Shown here one piece after another: positions 10,227 to 20,586 of a stretch of DNA of 64,000 nucleotides (positions are counted from its first letter, which is position 1; the number at the start of each line of letters is the position of its first letter). A model generated the notes under the pieces. It did no database searches. It was given only the letters and a program-made list of their open reading frames with translations, and was not told the origin of the DNA. Origin of the DNA: Odontocerum albicorne (Eukaryota > Arthropoda > Insecta > Trichoptera > Odontoceridae). Position numbers and translations under genes: made by a program. The stretch covers positions 19,060,189 to 19,124,188 of the forward strand of contig OX463852.1 in NCBI GenBank assembly GCA_949825065.1. The letters run 5' to 3'.

Positions 10227-10300
10227 AATAAACTTACTAGGTTGTACGGCGTACAATAAACTTACTGGGTTGTACGGCGTACAATAAAAGTATAATAACA
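10227..10300 (+). repeat. Tandem-duplicated SINE-1 tail
   Basis: A 28-bp unit (aataaacttactaggttgta...) occurs twice at 10,227-10,254 and 10,255-10,282. It is a piece of the SINE-1 tail (cc-aggttgta-c-gtacaa), so this is a local duplication within a truncated SINE. Confidence 0.6.
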
Positions 10301-10424
10301 TACAATATAATGACTCTTATAAAATTTCTGAACTACGTCGGCAGGAACTGTTAAAAGTGCTTTATCTCTCTTAAATAGGACTGCTTCGTATATTGATACG
10401 TGAATTATCCATATTTCATTATAT

Positions 10425-10635
10425 TGTGTATTTGTTGTACACTGTACATTCTGGTAGGTTTATTACTATTTAGCAATCTCTTCCATCCAACCAAGAATAT
10501 GTAAAAGTGCCCTTAAGTAAGGTAAAAACCAGACTGGAACCCTATTCGAAAACAATCGAGTACTACCAATAATTAAACTGGTAACCTATAGAGTTGGAAG
10601 ACATACGTCTTATCAACTAGGCCATAAATATTGTA
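10425..10635 (-). mobile_element. SINE-1
   Basis: Near full-length reverse-complement copy: tgttgtacactgtacattct, gcaatctcttccatccaacc, gtaaaaaccagactggaacc, then the head agttggaagacatacgtctt and atcaactaggccata. Confidence 0.75.
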
Positions 10636-10724
10636 AAGGATACACAGCGAATCACGTTAAATGTATATTTGATATATATTATTTATAGTATATCATATCA
10701 TATCGATTTATTTTTCTCATGCTA

Positions 10725-10890
10725 AATATCCTCAGTGAGATACAGGCAAAAGCCTAGTTTACTGGGGATACGACAAATGAAAGGCAACAAACTCAGATCC
10801 ATTAAAATTGTATGTCCAAATCAAATTATCTGTTGTTTTTCTCAAATTGTGTATATTTCTTGTCATGTGTAATAATAAATAAATAAAATA
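10725..10890 (+). mobile_element. TAIL6: 3' end of an unidentified LINE
   Basis: About 165 bases nearly repeated in reverse complement at 61,278-61,450 (cctcagtgagatacaggcaa ... cttgtcatgtgtaataataa). It ends in an AATAAATAAATAA-type tail, as expected for the 3' end of a Jockey/CR1-type non-LTR element. High similarity between the two copies implies a recent family. Confidence 0.6.
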
Positions 10891-11080
10891 AATAGTTAAG
10901 GCATTGACATTGTGAAGGTTTAAAGACATTGTAATTTGTTTATTCCACTTTTTGTAATGGAATAACAAGACTTGTTTGTGCTCCCTGACGATGCAGTGAA
11001 AGCCTTGAAACCGTTAGGGTTATTTATACTGTTACAAAAAGTGGAATAAACAGTGTTTGATAAAGTAAATTACAACAATA
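10891..11080 (+). mobile_element. HHP element, partly palindromic
   Basis: Head (agttaaggcattgacattgt) followed by a shortened antisense tail and then the sense tail: ctccctgacgatgcagtgaa, ttgaaaccgttagggtt, aagtggaataaacagtgttt. The CTGATGA box is mutated to CTGACGA and the downstream part carries a 4-base insertion, so this copy is decayed. Confidence 0.65.
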
Positions 11081-11114
11081 TATATTATTTACAAAATGTA
11101 AAACATGCGTCAAA

Positions 11115-11168
11115 TCCCTACATATTTATTTGGATGATTGAATAATCCTTACATATTTATTTGGATGA
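11115..11168. repeat. Tandem duplication, 31-bp period
   Basis: cctacatatttatttggatg occurs twice at a 31-base offset (about 11,115 and 11,146). Confidence 0.6.
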
Positions 11169-11479
11169 AAGTTTTAAACATTTCTACATTATTTCAGCTA
11201 TCCACAATTCACACTAATAAATAAAAGTTGGCACAAATGTAAATACTTTTGTGAACCACCATCTTTGCAGAAGACTAAGGCCCTGTTCTCTTCTTAATTT
11301 ATGTAAATTAATTTATCATAGCTAACGTTTCGTACGACGATTATATTTTGTCCAACCAGAGGCGTAACCCAATTTATACTTCTCTCCTGTAAATTAATAA
11401 AAAAAATACAACCCAATTTATTTTGTTGAACAGAGAAAGAGCAAATCTACAAATACGATTGAATATCATATGGTATAAC

Positions 11480-11640
11480 GAAAAGGGGTAAATTGTACGT
11501 TCGTGTAGGTAGTGTAGGGAGGGGGGGTTGAATATAGAAACGGGTAGTTTGGAGGGGGCTAGAGGATGCTGGAGCTATGTGGAGAGTGGGGTTCTCGGGG
11601 GGTTTACAGTCAGAATGTGTGGAAGGCAATATTAGCACGT
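11480..11640. other. G-rich island
   Basis: The plus strand has repeated G runs (GGGAGGGGGGG at about 11,517, GGG at 11,541, GGGGG at 11,554, GGGG and GGGGGG at about 11,589-11,602). The minus strand reads as an open, proline-rich 70-codon frame, but with no recognisable domain. Base composition is unlike its surroundings. G-quadruplex formation is possible only with long loops. Confidence 0.35.
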
Positions 11641-11649
11641 TACACGGCG

Positions 11650-12206
11650 AATATTTCACTTAATTGAAATTGGTGCAATTAAACACTGTCCAGAGTTCGT
11701 TTGTTGAATTCTTTCGTGGAATGGGCATACGGTCAACGTACTACAACTATTCGAGGTATATGTTTTATTTCATTAAGTATTTTCGATGAAGGAGTAAGGT
11801 GTCCTACCATCGGACCGAAACTCCGAACAAGCTATCCATCACTTGAAAAAAAGCTTCATAACATAAGAAGGAAATGTTTATATCATCGTTGTTTTATTCG
11901 CTATCTTGTGACCGCAAATGAAAGCGTTTCTAATTTGTTTTATAGTTAATTTAAATAGACTTCATAAATATTTACAAATATATATTTTTCTTTTTTGATG
12001 TGTTGATAACTCATTAGGAAGTTATTTTATGTAGAAATAATAGTATATAGTTTTAACTCCTTTCATTTCAACCCCTTTAGTAAGATATGCTCATATTTTT
12101 CTTGAATCGAAAAATATTGAGACTTAAAAAGATTCGAAAGATTTACTTAAAATAATATATTTAAAAGACTTGAAAGATTTACAATTAAATATATTTTTTT
12201 AAATAT
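11650..12206. other. AT-rich spacer
   Basis: No supported feature. Confidence 0.35.
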
Positions 12207-12425
12207 TAACGACCTCTGTGACCTAGTTGGTAAGACGTTTGTCTCCCAGCCCTGAGGTTGCAGGTTAAAATTCCGCTAAAACCCAGATTAAAAAAAAGAA
12301 TTCCAGTCTAGTTTTCACTTAAGGCCTCTTCAACATTTTTCTGGTTGGTTGGAAAAGATTGCCACATAGCAATACGTTTGTCAAGTTCTACTGTATACAA
12401 CAAATGTGTAACACAATACAATATT
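12207..12425 (+). mobile_element. SINE-1, representative full copy
   Basis: tRNA-derived head: TGACCTAGTTGGTAAGACGT fits box A and GAGGTTGCAGGTTAAAATTC is a decayed box B. The linker has aattccagtctagttttcac, the core tttctggttggttggaaaag, and the tail agattgccacatagcaatac ending in an AATACAATA stretch. About 215 bases, the length I infer for the family. Transcription would be by RNA polymerase III, and mobilisation by a LINE. Confidence 0.85.
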
Positions 12426-12459
12426 TTACGGTATAAGTCGACGAGTTTCGAGAAGTAAT

Positions 12460-12533
12460 CTCTTTCTCAAGGCACAACGTATACTTATTAAATTAACTCT
12501 TTCTCAAGGCACAACGTATACTTATTAAATTAA
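12460..12533. repeat. Perfect tandem duplication, 37-bp period
   Basis: ctctttctcaaggcacaacg plus 17 more bases is repeated exactly at 12,460-12,496 and 12,497-12,533. No mismatches are seen, so it is young. Confidence 0.8.
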
Positions 12534-12574
12534 CACTTTCTAACAAATACATCTGGCGGGTGTATTGTGTATTG

Positions 12575-13055
12575 TTTAAAGAAATTTCTTCCAATCAATC
12601 AGCTTTTATTTCATAAGTATTATTGTTGATATCTACGACCGTTTCTTTAATTTAGTGTATAAAAATTATATTTGAAAAAAAAAAGATAAATCTCAAGGAA
12701 AATAGAGATAAATATGTTAATCGTATGAAAGTTGAGAGAGGTAAATAATGTTCCTTTAGTTTATTCTTAAATATCGATAAGAATGTAGCCCATATGATTG
12801 AGCTAGGAAGATTGTTCGAAAGTCGAGCCGAGTAAACAGCAAAATACGATGTGTCAAATGACGATGCATCGTTATACAAATAATTCTGCTGTCACCAGAT
12901 CACAGGGACAGTCCATATTCATAAAGAAAATTAGCATTTTTACGCAGATACCGAGGATAGATTATTCAAACCCCTAAAGAGGGTTGACAGACCATAACTT
13001 AAAGGATTATATCGTATAAGTGGTAAAATACAATACTTGAAAATAAAGGTTATTT
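12575..13055 (-). mobile_element. LINE-E 3' fragment (Jockey/CR1-type C-terminus plus 3' UTR)
   Basis: The reverse complement encodes SYFAVYSARLSNNLPSSI then FLSIFKNKLKEHYL. This is the 'R-LWN-LP...FK-L-L' pattern that ends Jockey/CR1-like non-LTR reverse transcriptases. Stops interrupt the upstream part. The 3' flank (12,580-12,735, ttccaatcaatcagctttt...) recurs at 46,700-46,865 in the same orientation and marks the 3' UTR. Confidence 0.7.
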
Positions 13056-13133
13056 TATTTTGAAGTATGGTGCCACAAAATGAAGTATTGAAGTTAAATA
13101 AAATATTTCATTTTCTGATAATATAAACACAAT

Positions 13134-13297
13134 TGTAATTTGTTTTATCAAACACTGTTTATTCCCCTTTTTGTAACGGTATAACCCTACCGGTTTCTAG
13201 GCTTTCACCTCATCATCAGGGGAGCACGAACATGACTTAATTAAGACAAGAATTGCAATGCCTTCAAACCTCCTCAATGTTAATGCCTCAACTATAA
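13134..13297 (-). mobile_element. HHP element with flanking 16-bp direct repeat
   Basis: Colinear copy: in reverse complement the head (atttatagttgaggcattaa) is followed by CTGATGATGAGGTGAAAG, GAAACCGGTAGGGTT and the tail ATAAACAGTGTTTGAT...AATTACAAT. The 16-mer ataatataaacacaat occurs immediately on both sides (13,118-13,133 and 13,298-13,313). This looks like a target site duplication and defines the inserted unit as about 160 bp. Such duplication length fits target-primed retrotransposition. Confidence 0.75.
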
Positions 13298-13314
13298 ATA
13301 ATATAAACACAATA

Positions 13315-13774
13315 TCGCCGATTCTGAAAATGGAGTTACTAAATTTGTTCAAAACAGGTTAATACGAGTATGATATATTACGCTGTATACGATGATACGC
13401 GCAGGTTAATACATTTTGAATGCGTATTTTAAAAAATATATGTCTTTTGTATCGTTAACTTAAGGTTTTTTGGCCGTATAATAAATAAATAATAGATACT
13501 ACACGCATCCTTGAAGTATTCATTGATTGTTAAATGGTGTTCGAGAAATAAATAAATGTAAATTTTGTCAAGGATTCGACAGTTTGGCGACTTAAGTTAA
13601 CCATACTAATGTCTAGAATTATTTTATACATAATTTAATTTTTAAAACAATTTCTACAGGTAAAATAAAACTATTACAGTAACAACAACTTAATAGCTCT
13701 TCAGACGACTAATAGCTCAGACAACTTAATAGCTCTTTAGATTAACTGTCAACAAGATCAATAGTCTATCATCA
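13315..13774. other. AT-rich spacer
   Basis: No supported feature apart from a short local duplication (taatagctc...gacaacttaatagctc) near 13,690-13,735. Confidence 0.35.
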
Positions 13775-13992
13775 CCAATGACGTGACCTAGTTAGTAAGA
13801 CACATGTCTATCGACCCGGAAGATAAGGGCTGGATGCAAGTTGGTAGCTAATATATTCTCAAAAGGTTATCGATCTGGCTCTCACTTCAGGCCTCTTTAA
13901 CAACTTTCTGGTTAGTTGTATGAAATTGCCACATGGTAATAATCCCGTCAAATGTTACTTTCTACATCAAAAACGTAATTCAATACAATGTT
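13775..13992 (+). mobile_element. SINE-1
   Basis: Head tgacgtgacctagttagtaa, linker tctggctctcacttcaggcc, core ctttctggttagttgtatga and tail attgccacatggtaataatc are all present. The box B region is diverged. Confidence 0.75.
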
Positions 13993-14455
13993 TATAATTC
14001 GTTCTAAAAAAATTATTTCAAGGAAAAAAAAATATAAAATTTAATGTATCTTTTTTTTATATCACCCTTATCCTTAAATGCATTTATAACCAGCTTGCCT
14101 CCACAGTCCATAGTACTCCACACGTGAAGCTAAATATTCAAATACGCCAGGAAACTTTACAAGCAAATGTAATGAAAACTAGCTTTTAGTCCACGTTCAC
14201 ATAAGATTCATAATCGGTTATTAAATGAAATGGTTTGAAGTCACAAGTATCATTCGAAGGTGCTAATTAGCTAGACTTTTTTTTTAAATAAAGAAAGTGG
14301 CGGTTTATACAAAAAAAACTATTTGTCTATTTTGGCGATTTATTGAAAATTAGATATAGCTTTTGATTCACAAAATGGGAAATAATATCTTTACTCGAAA
14401 TAATTTCAGTTATTTGAGTAGTACGAATTTTATTAATATGGGTTCCATTCTGATT
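13993..14455. other. AT-rich spacer
   Basis: No supported feature. Confidence 0.35.
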
Positions 14456-14457
14456 TT

Positions 14458-14545
14458 TATTTAAAGCCTCTTTAATATATTTCGGTAGGTTGAAAGATAT
14501 TGCCACATGGCAATAAATCCACCAAGTTTTATTGTTTACAGATAA
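14458..14545 (+). mobile_element. SINE-1 tail fragment
   Basis: tttaaagcctctttaat, cggtaggttgaaagatattg, ccacatggcaataaatccac. The head is missing. Confidence 0.6.
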
Positions 14546-14599
14546 GGGGTAAAATTTGAAGTTATCATTTGAGGGATAATCACTATGTCACTATATTTA

Positions 14600-14960
14600 G
14601 CGTGATTGAAAAGAACCGTAAAAATGCGTGCATCGAGAAGAATATACGAGGTGACAATGTATGACAGAATACGGAATAAAGTGATTAGAGATGAATTTGA
14701 TCTTGAGGTTGATGTGTTGAGTAAGATGAAAAAGAGCACTTTGAGATGGTTTTGGCACGTGGAACGAATGAAATAATTAAATAATAATAAAACAATATAC
14801 ATTATAAATGTAAATGGAAGGCATGGCAGAAGAAGACCTAGAAAAATATGCTTGTTAAAGCGAAAGTTTAAAATATTGCGAAAGAAGGAAATGTAAAATG
14901 TCGAAGATATCGTAGGAGCTGTATAAGGGGATATACGAATGTGAAATAGGTGAAATATGT
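14600..14960 (+). mobile_element. LINE-A 3' fragment
   Basis: One of the better preserved copies. Translation pieces include RRIYE, VTMYDRIRNKVIRDE, LEVDVLSKMKKSTLRWFWHV and a GRHGRRRPRK-like block, in the order seen in insect non-LTR reverse transcriptase C-termini. Stops after the GHVER-like block show it is dead. A long minus-strand open frame over this region is its antisense shadow. Confidence 0.85.
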
Positions 14961-15370
14961 GATTTTGAAAGATAAAGAAGGTTATGACCATCTTTAAAGT
15001 AACATAACTTATAAATATTTGTAAATTGATATTTCGATGAATGGAGAAAATCGCGTAATATATGAGATAATACAATGTCTGATGAGAGCCTCGGTAAAAC
15101 AAAAGGTGGCCTATAGGATTCGAACGTAAATATTTAGCTCAAATTATTTTAACTTACTTTCATTATATCAAGGGCCCCTCAATTATTTTTTTCCATATAC
15201 TTACATTTATAAATACCCTTTCGTTGTCGGGGAATATAAATATTTACATAAAAAAAAGTGTTTGCTCTCTTATAAAGTTAGTATTTTAGTCTATTGAATA
15301 GACCAATACAATGACCATGATGATATTGTGCAAGCTACATCATATGAGACATGAAAAATAATTTGAATGC
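14961..15370. other. AT-rich spacer
   Basis: No supported feature. Confidence 0.35.
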
Positions 15371-15399
15371 TCTTAAAATAATTTGAAACTCAAATTTAA

Positions 15400-15670
15400 C
15401 ACGTTAAAAAATAATAATAAAAGTTGTACATCCAAAAACCATATGGCGAAACATATCCAGCCTTGCACAATGGCACAATTCAACAGAAGCGCGATAAAAA
15501 ATAAACAAGCAAAACGGAATTGTGTAAATAAAATAAGCGGACACAATAAGGAGGTAAGAAAAGACAGAGGTCGAGGCTGGAGAGAGGATAAATGGGGTAA
15601 ATGAGAGACAAAGGATCTCCTTGTCAGCCCAAGTCTGGTGGCATTGAAAGAGGTGTTGAACATTCACACG
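15400..15670. other. Unclassified island open on both strands
   Basis: The plus strand gives a lysine/arginine-rich frame and the minus strand a 96-codon hydrophobic frame, antisense to each other. Neither has a domain I recognise or splice sites that would decide. GGAG|GTAAGAAAAG at about 15,550 is donor-like. No partner repeat in the window. Confidence 0.2.
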
Positions 15671-16159
15671 ACCGTAAGGCAGAGAGCAAACATGCTTTTA
15701 GAGGGATTATGACAAATGCTGAACTAATTTTGGTTCTTTGCTGGTACCTATAAGTGAATGTATACGGACATATATGCAAAAAGGATTCAACTAAAAAAAA
15801 TATATTTCTTTGAAATATATGTGCTAAGTAAAGATAAAAATACTTTAAAAAAGTTTCTTAACCAAATATATTGAACTTTAATGGAGATGTTGTAACTTGA
15901 TATATCTTCTTCTTCTCTGAAAGTTAAATCTTCAGGTTTTATTTATCTATTGTATAATATAACCTCAGGAGTAGCCCGATGAATATCATCCAGTTTGGTT
16001 GGAAATAAATACGTAATACGCAAGCTGGTACAAAGTGACGGACAGTCTGGACCATTCCGCATTAGCTCAATGGGGAATCAATGAAACCTTACTTATACAA
16101 GTCATGTGCATTACAACCATGGACATACCCGAGACGATTCAAGATACACCACAATCTCC

Positions 16160-16560
16160 GTAGTAGGTTAAATCCTATGGAAAAGCATGTTAGGATCACT
16201 CACAAGGTGGAGGTTTTCGACCGAGGACCAATTTTATTGTCGTCGTCAGCTATCTGGTAAGCTCCCATTCATCTCAGGTAATCGTTATCTGTTGATTCAT
16301 GAATGTATTAAAATATGGTAGTCAAATTAACGTGGCAATGAACGGGACATATCTATAAAAAAAACAATGGAAGATGGTACCGCAAGGCGTTACCGTAGAG
16401 ATCCAGAAGAGGATGTGGGAATGTTAGAAATCAGTTAGGTGAATGGATCATATGTCTGTTTCGGTTGAAGAAGAATTGCGACAAACCGAGGAATAGGACA
16501 TGATAATAGAGACCTATATCCAGCAGTAGATGTCATTGGGCTGACAAAGATAATCTGAAG
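16160..16560 (+). mobile_element. LINE-D-type 3' end
   Basis: Degraded reverse transcriptase C-terminus ending in gacctatatccagcagtaga (16,511-16,530) followed by tgtcattgggctgac. The 'gaggcctatgtccagcagtggac' type ending is the well-known 3' terminus of a common insect non-LTR family whose last codons precede a short-repeat tail. Coding remnants such as RRYRRDPEEDV are interrupted. Confidence 0.55.
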
Positions 16561-16752
16561 GTGTTTTAGTTAGTACGCTTAACTTCGCGAATAACGAGTA
16601 CATTTTTATACGTAATATAATTCCATTTATTTTCCCCCCTTATTCTTTTCATATTTTTGGTAATCAATGGATAATTTGAGAAGCATTAATGATATCATTG
16701 ATAAGTTGGATGACTAAAATAAAGATTCCTTATTTGACTTCTAGCTAAACTA

Positions 16753-16962
16753 CACACTTTGTGGCCTAGTTGGTAAGACGTTTGTCTGTCGATTCGGGGG
16801 TTGCGGGTTTGATTTATGTTGTTACCTTGACTTTTACAAAGGGTCTCCGTCTAGTTTTTTTCTTAAGATTTGTTTAAACATCTTTCTATTGGTTGGAAAA
16901 TATTCCCACACGACAACTCCACCGGGTTGTGCTGTATGCAGTAAGTGTAGTATAATACAGTT
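16753..16962 (+). mobile_element. SINE-1, well preserved head
   Basis: TGTGGCCTAGTTGGTAAGAC is an excellent box A context and GGGGGTTGCGGGTTTGATTT a near-consensus box B. The linker, core (tttctattggttggaaaata) and tail (ccgggttgtgctgtatgcag) follow. Confidence 0.85.
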
Positions 16963-17159
16963 CATATTTATATAAACAAAAAATAAAAAAAGAGAGACAA
17001 TGCAATGAAGATGCATGGTCATTATCAAATGTGCTAGACTAAGTACACTGCATAAGTTCGCTGGTTCAAAAACAGCGCTGTGATTTTACCCTAAGACTAC
17101 TAGGATACAAATACTAGGAAAAAATTATTATTGTTGTTATTCTTTATTTTTTATATTGT

Positions 17160-17500
17160 ATTTTATTAACGATAATTTGATATTGCACTGCTTCCCAACC
17201 ATTAAGATCCCCTTCAGAGCGCTCCCTAACTAGCTCAACCCTTCCAACCTACTACAGAAGATGTACAGAGAACAAGTGACTTTTCAAGTCTACCGATAAC
17301 CTTCCCAATTTTGAGATTTGCCTCATAGAGAACTGAAAACTGTTCCATAGAAGAGATATCGCTACCTGAAACATTCGGTCGAAATATTGGGGTTTGCCAA
17401 ATCTACAGGGAATCGTAAAAGTAGAAGTATTCGCAGCTCTTGATCTTCATCTGAGGCGAGATCAGATCTCCTCCCATCTAAAATAAACCTAAAAATATAA
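17160..17500 (+). mobile_element. RSH-related repeat, subfamily b
   Basis: Shares with 26,270-26,480 the blocks gtacagag-caagtgactttt, gagattt--ctca--gag, ctgttccatagaagagat and cgctacct. The head (gataatttgatattgcactg ... cagagcgctccc) resembles the RSH head. No coding capacity. Confidence 0.5.
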
Positions 17501-18735
17501 AATATCCTGATTGTTGATCACCTTCACCACCATAGCTCCAACCTTTTATTTAACACACTACTCCGGTCCTGTCCAAATACTTCGGTCCTACCATGCTAAT
17601 CAGATTAGATATTTATTTATGTATTTTCATCTTGTATAGTAAAACCAGGCGGAATAATTGTGTATTTTTTAAACAATCAGAGAAAATAATGATCATTATG
17701 CTAATAGTGCAGACTAAGATACTAATTTCTCTTCAGTCAGTAAATTTTATTTTTTCAATGTCATTTCTTACATACGAGTTCAAGTTGAAAGCGTCGACTA
17801 TCTGAAATCTCCCCATCTTAATAAATTCCCTCGCTGTCTGTACACACTCAATAAAAGGATTAACTTTATAATCAATTATAAATTATTGAGAAGCTATTTT
17901 TATTGCTTGCCCTTTTGTACCAGTCACCCCTAGCGTGCACCGAATAACATTTGTCTCCCCTTTCTAATTCCCTGTCCCCCACACACATATATGTAGGTAC
18001 GCATCTCTAATTTATTATTTCATTAATGTTTATACCAATAATTGAAAATCTTATTTTATTTATAATTTTAGAAAAGTACAGTTTTCTACGACAAATCATG
18101 TTAAATTTTTTTTTTCACTAGATATTACCTATATATAATTACTCAGATCTAACCGAAACGCTTTGATGTTTTAATAAAAATAAAAATCTAAACTCTGTTG
18201 TCAGTACATTATTGTCGATAGTGATTTTGATCGTTATGATTTGCATAACAGATGTCAAATTAGAATAATTTGTTCTTATCCACTTCCTAATGCTAAGTTG
18301 AATAAATAATAGTCGCTAGTGAAGATTTCATAGTTTTTGCATTCAGCTTTTATTTGATGTGGCCATTTTTTTGTTTTTGAGAACCCATACATTAATTCGT
18401 TTTATAATATAACAGTTCAGAAATGTTACAAAACACACTGAAACCGTTCATGGTAAGAATTAATCATGTAGTGATATACTCAAATAATTCATCACGTACA
18501 GAAACTTAATTATCCTTTTTTTTGGGCTCAAATAAATTATAAGTATTTTTGAATTTACCAATAATTAGTTTTAGAATAAAATTTATCTTCAAACATCTGT
18601 TGATTAAGTAATATAAGCCAATCCTCTTCCTGGTTTTAAAAAAAATATTTAGTAGCATTTACAAGTTGCCTTTTATGTATTGTACAATATGCACATTATT
18701 GAGATTTTATTGTATTACTAAAGAACTATATTCAT
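17501..18735. other. AT-rich spacer
   Basis: No gene or repeat partner seen. A 70-codon plus frame at 17,593 has no coding character. Confidence 0.35.
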
Positions 18736-18866
18736 TAATTCAATTGTATGCCTATCAACATGCCATTAAGGTCCAAAAATTTCCGTCCAAATTCTACGTA
18801 GACAGCATCTAAACGTCGTTTAATTTCTGACGGGTTTTCTCTTGTTACTTGATAACCTTGCGAAAT
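18736..18866 (-). pseudogene. Coding relic, unidentified C-terminus
   Basis: The minus strand carries about 42 codons ending in TAA with convincing composition: YQVTRENPSEIKRRLDAVY then VEFGRKFLDLNGMLIGIQLN. The stretch looks like the basic C-terminal end of a transposase or similar protein, but I cannot name a family. A second frame (TEFRKVIK) leads into it, suggesting one frameshift. The next several hundred bases upstream are GC-richer but have no continuous frame. Confidence 0.4.
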
Positions 18867-19370
18867 TCAGTTTTTAACTATTCAGAATATAACGAAACCA
18901 CGCGTCTATTGGTTCTAATTGACATACTTCTAAGGACAGCGGTATCAAATCTTATTTGTAACATCGCTTTAGTAAGCGGTGGGCGTGGTATCTTTCCACA
19001 CAAGCTCTAACTTATTCAGACTGGAAACTTTAGAACCTCAGTGATATCTTATTGGGGGTTCGAACACATTGTAAAACGTGGACGGGAAACAACATTGTCT
19101 TAAGCCCCATTAGTGGAACCTTCGGGTTTAGAAACAACATATTGTGCATGGAACTCACAGTTCGTCATCGCACGTGTTAGCAATATTACCCAGTACGTTA
19201 AGAGGCGACAACACTCATACATTTAAGCGTGCGAATAATGTTACCAGATTAACTTTCTTACTAGACTGGAACACTTAACTTTACTTTACGATTTTTTGGA
19301 TAGCTTTGAGGTTTTACTCATACAAAGATTATTATTCATAAAAAGTATGGTGTATACCGTCATTTTTAAC
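18867..19370. other. Unclassified GC-richer region
   Basis: Less AT-rich than its surroundings. Scattered short open stretches on both strands do not join into a recognisable protein. Possibly the upstream remains of the relic at 18,736-18,866 or of the LINE-C copy that follows. Confidence 0.25.
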
Positions 19371-19379
19371 ATTCAAAAT

Positions 19380-19815
19380 TATGGGATACCATGATGACCA
19401 AAATGCAAAATAAGCTGGAATCATTTGAAATGTAGATTCATCGGAGAATGTGTAGGATTTTTTGGGATTATCGTATTTCAAACACTGATGTACTAAGCTG
19501 AACAAGTATAGAATGAGAGTTCTTAAATACCATAAAATACCTACAAATTGTATTATATATATAGAGAGGAGAAAAATACGATATCCTAAAATTAATATTG
19601 AAGAGCAAATCTAGGATCGGTGCAGTCAATCAGGGCCAATCCAAAATACACGGTCGATGCAGAGTCGGTAGAAATCCTCTGTCTTAGTTACGTAAATTGC
19701 GAATGGACACATAACATACCATATTCAGAGAGTGGGGGCCCTGCTCAAGGTGATAGCCAACTGTCAGGGATACGGCTCATGAATAAGGAAAAAAAAACAC
19801 CCGCGTAGACTTTGA
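19380..19815 (+). mobile_element. LINE-C fragment, reverse transcriptase C-terminus
   Basis: Translation gives MQNKLESFEM then IHRRMCRIFW, followed by ISNTDVLS, IKYLQIVLYI, RGEKYDILKLIL and GRCRVGRNPLS. This is the ordered KLE-FEMW-RRM...NT-VL...GHVMRGE-Y-LL...GRR--SWL pattern of a widespread insect non-LTR family. Stops and frameshifts are frequent. The last part (GALLKVIANCQGYG) corresponds to the family's terminal FRAA-SKVRIA-MI-NLR block. Compare 44,690-44,890. Confidence 0.75.
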
Positions 19816-20580
19816 TAAACAGTTATCTAAAACACCTTCAAAATGGCGAGTGATGGCAGAAAAACCAAACAGAGTTTTTTTTATTTTTGTTTTGTTTTAT
19901 TTTAGGTACTCTAACTGCCTTAGGACGGCCATACGCCTAGTTAGGTAGGAGAGTGCTTTGTTTGTTTCATTGTAAAAATTAAAACATGTAAATAAAATAA
20001 AAGTGATATCAGCTCTCAGTTTATGTTACAATAATCGATGAAAATATTTTTATGCTTACAAAGTTATTCTCTATTGAAATTAAAATGACCAGGAACAAAA
20101 GTGAGAAAACATCCATGCTTACTTAAATCCCCGTTGTTGGGGTTTACTTATAAAAAAATCTTACTTTTATTTTTGGATACGATTTTTACCTTTATTTTTG
20201 GCATTCAAAATTGTAGCACATAATCATCATGAATATGATTTGAAAATGTGTCGTGTCTTAGAGCCTTACAGCTATTTAATACAAAAACGCCACCCCCTAA
20301 CAAGGAGTGCGGAGTGCTTACCCACTTTGTATCGAAAAATAAAGCTCCTTAGCACCTAATCCCAAAGCCCTTGCTCATAAAGCTCGAAATGGCTTATCAA
20401 ATAGAATACGGAGACACATAAGTACACGTATCGAGTTGCTTTTCTATTTAAACGAATTAAATTTGCGATTTTCACTAAGTGCGATATAAATACTTTTTAC
20501 TGTAAACTCATCTATTGATACCCGAGAGGAACCCAAAAGATGATCAAAATAAAGTTTAAAGACATAATTGAGACCGTTAA
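19816..20580. other. Spacer with a possible LINE 3' UTR remnant
   Basis: At about 19,900-19,960 an imperfect hairpin (gccttaggacggccatacgc... cctagttaggtagg) precedes an AATAAAATAAAA run near 19,990, which would suit a LINE 3' end. The rest is featureless. Confidence 0.25.
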
Positions 20581-20586
20581 ATGATT

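Noticed and set aside
12207..12280. tRNA gene
   Set aside because: A- and B-box-like sequences are present, but the same head occurs dozens of times fused to the SINE-1 body and cannot fold into an intact tRNA.
14536..15102. 188-codon minus-strand frame
   Set aside because: Mostly antisense to a LINE-A fragment on the plus strand; composition is AT-driven and no domain is seen.
19070..19180. Serpin-like NNIVLSPISGTF peptide
   Set aside because: Only a few residues agree and the frame is quickly broken; chance similarity is more likely.
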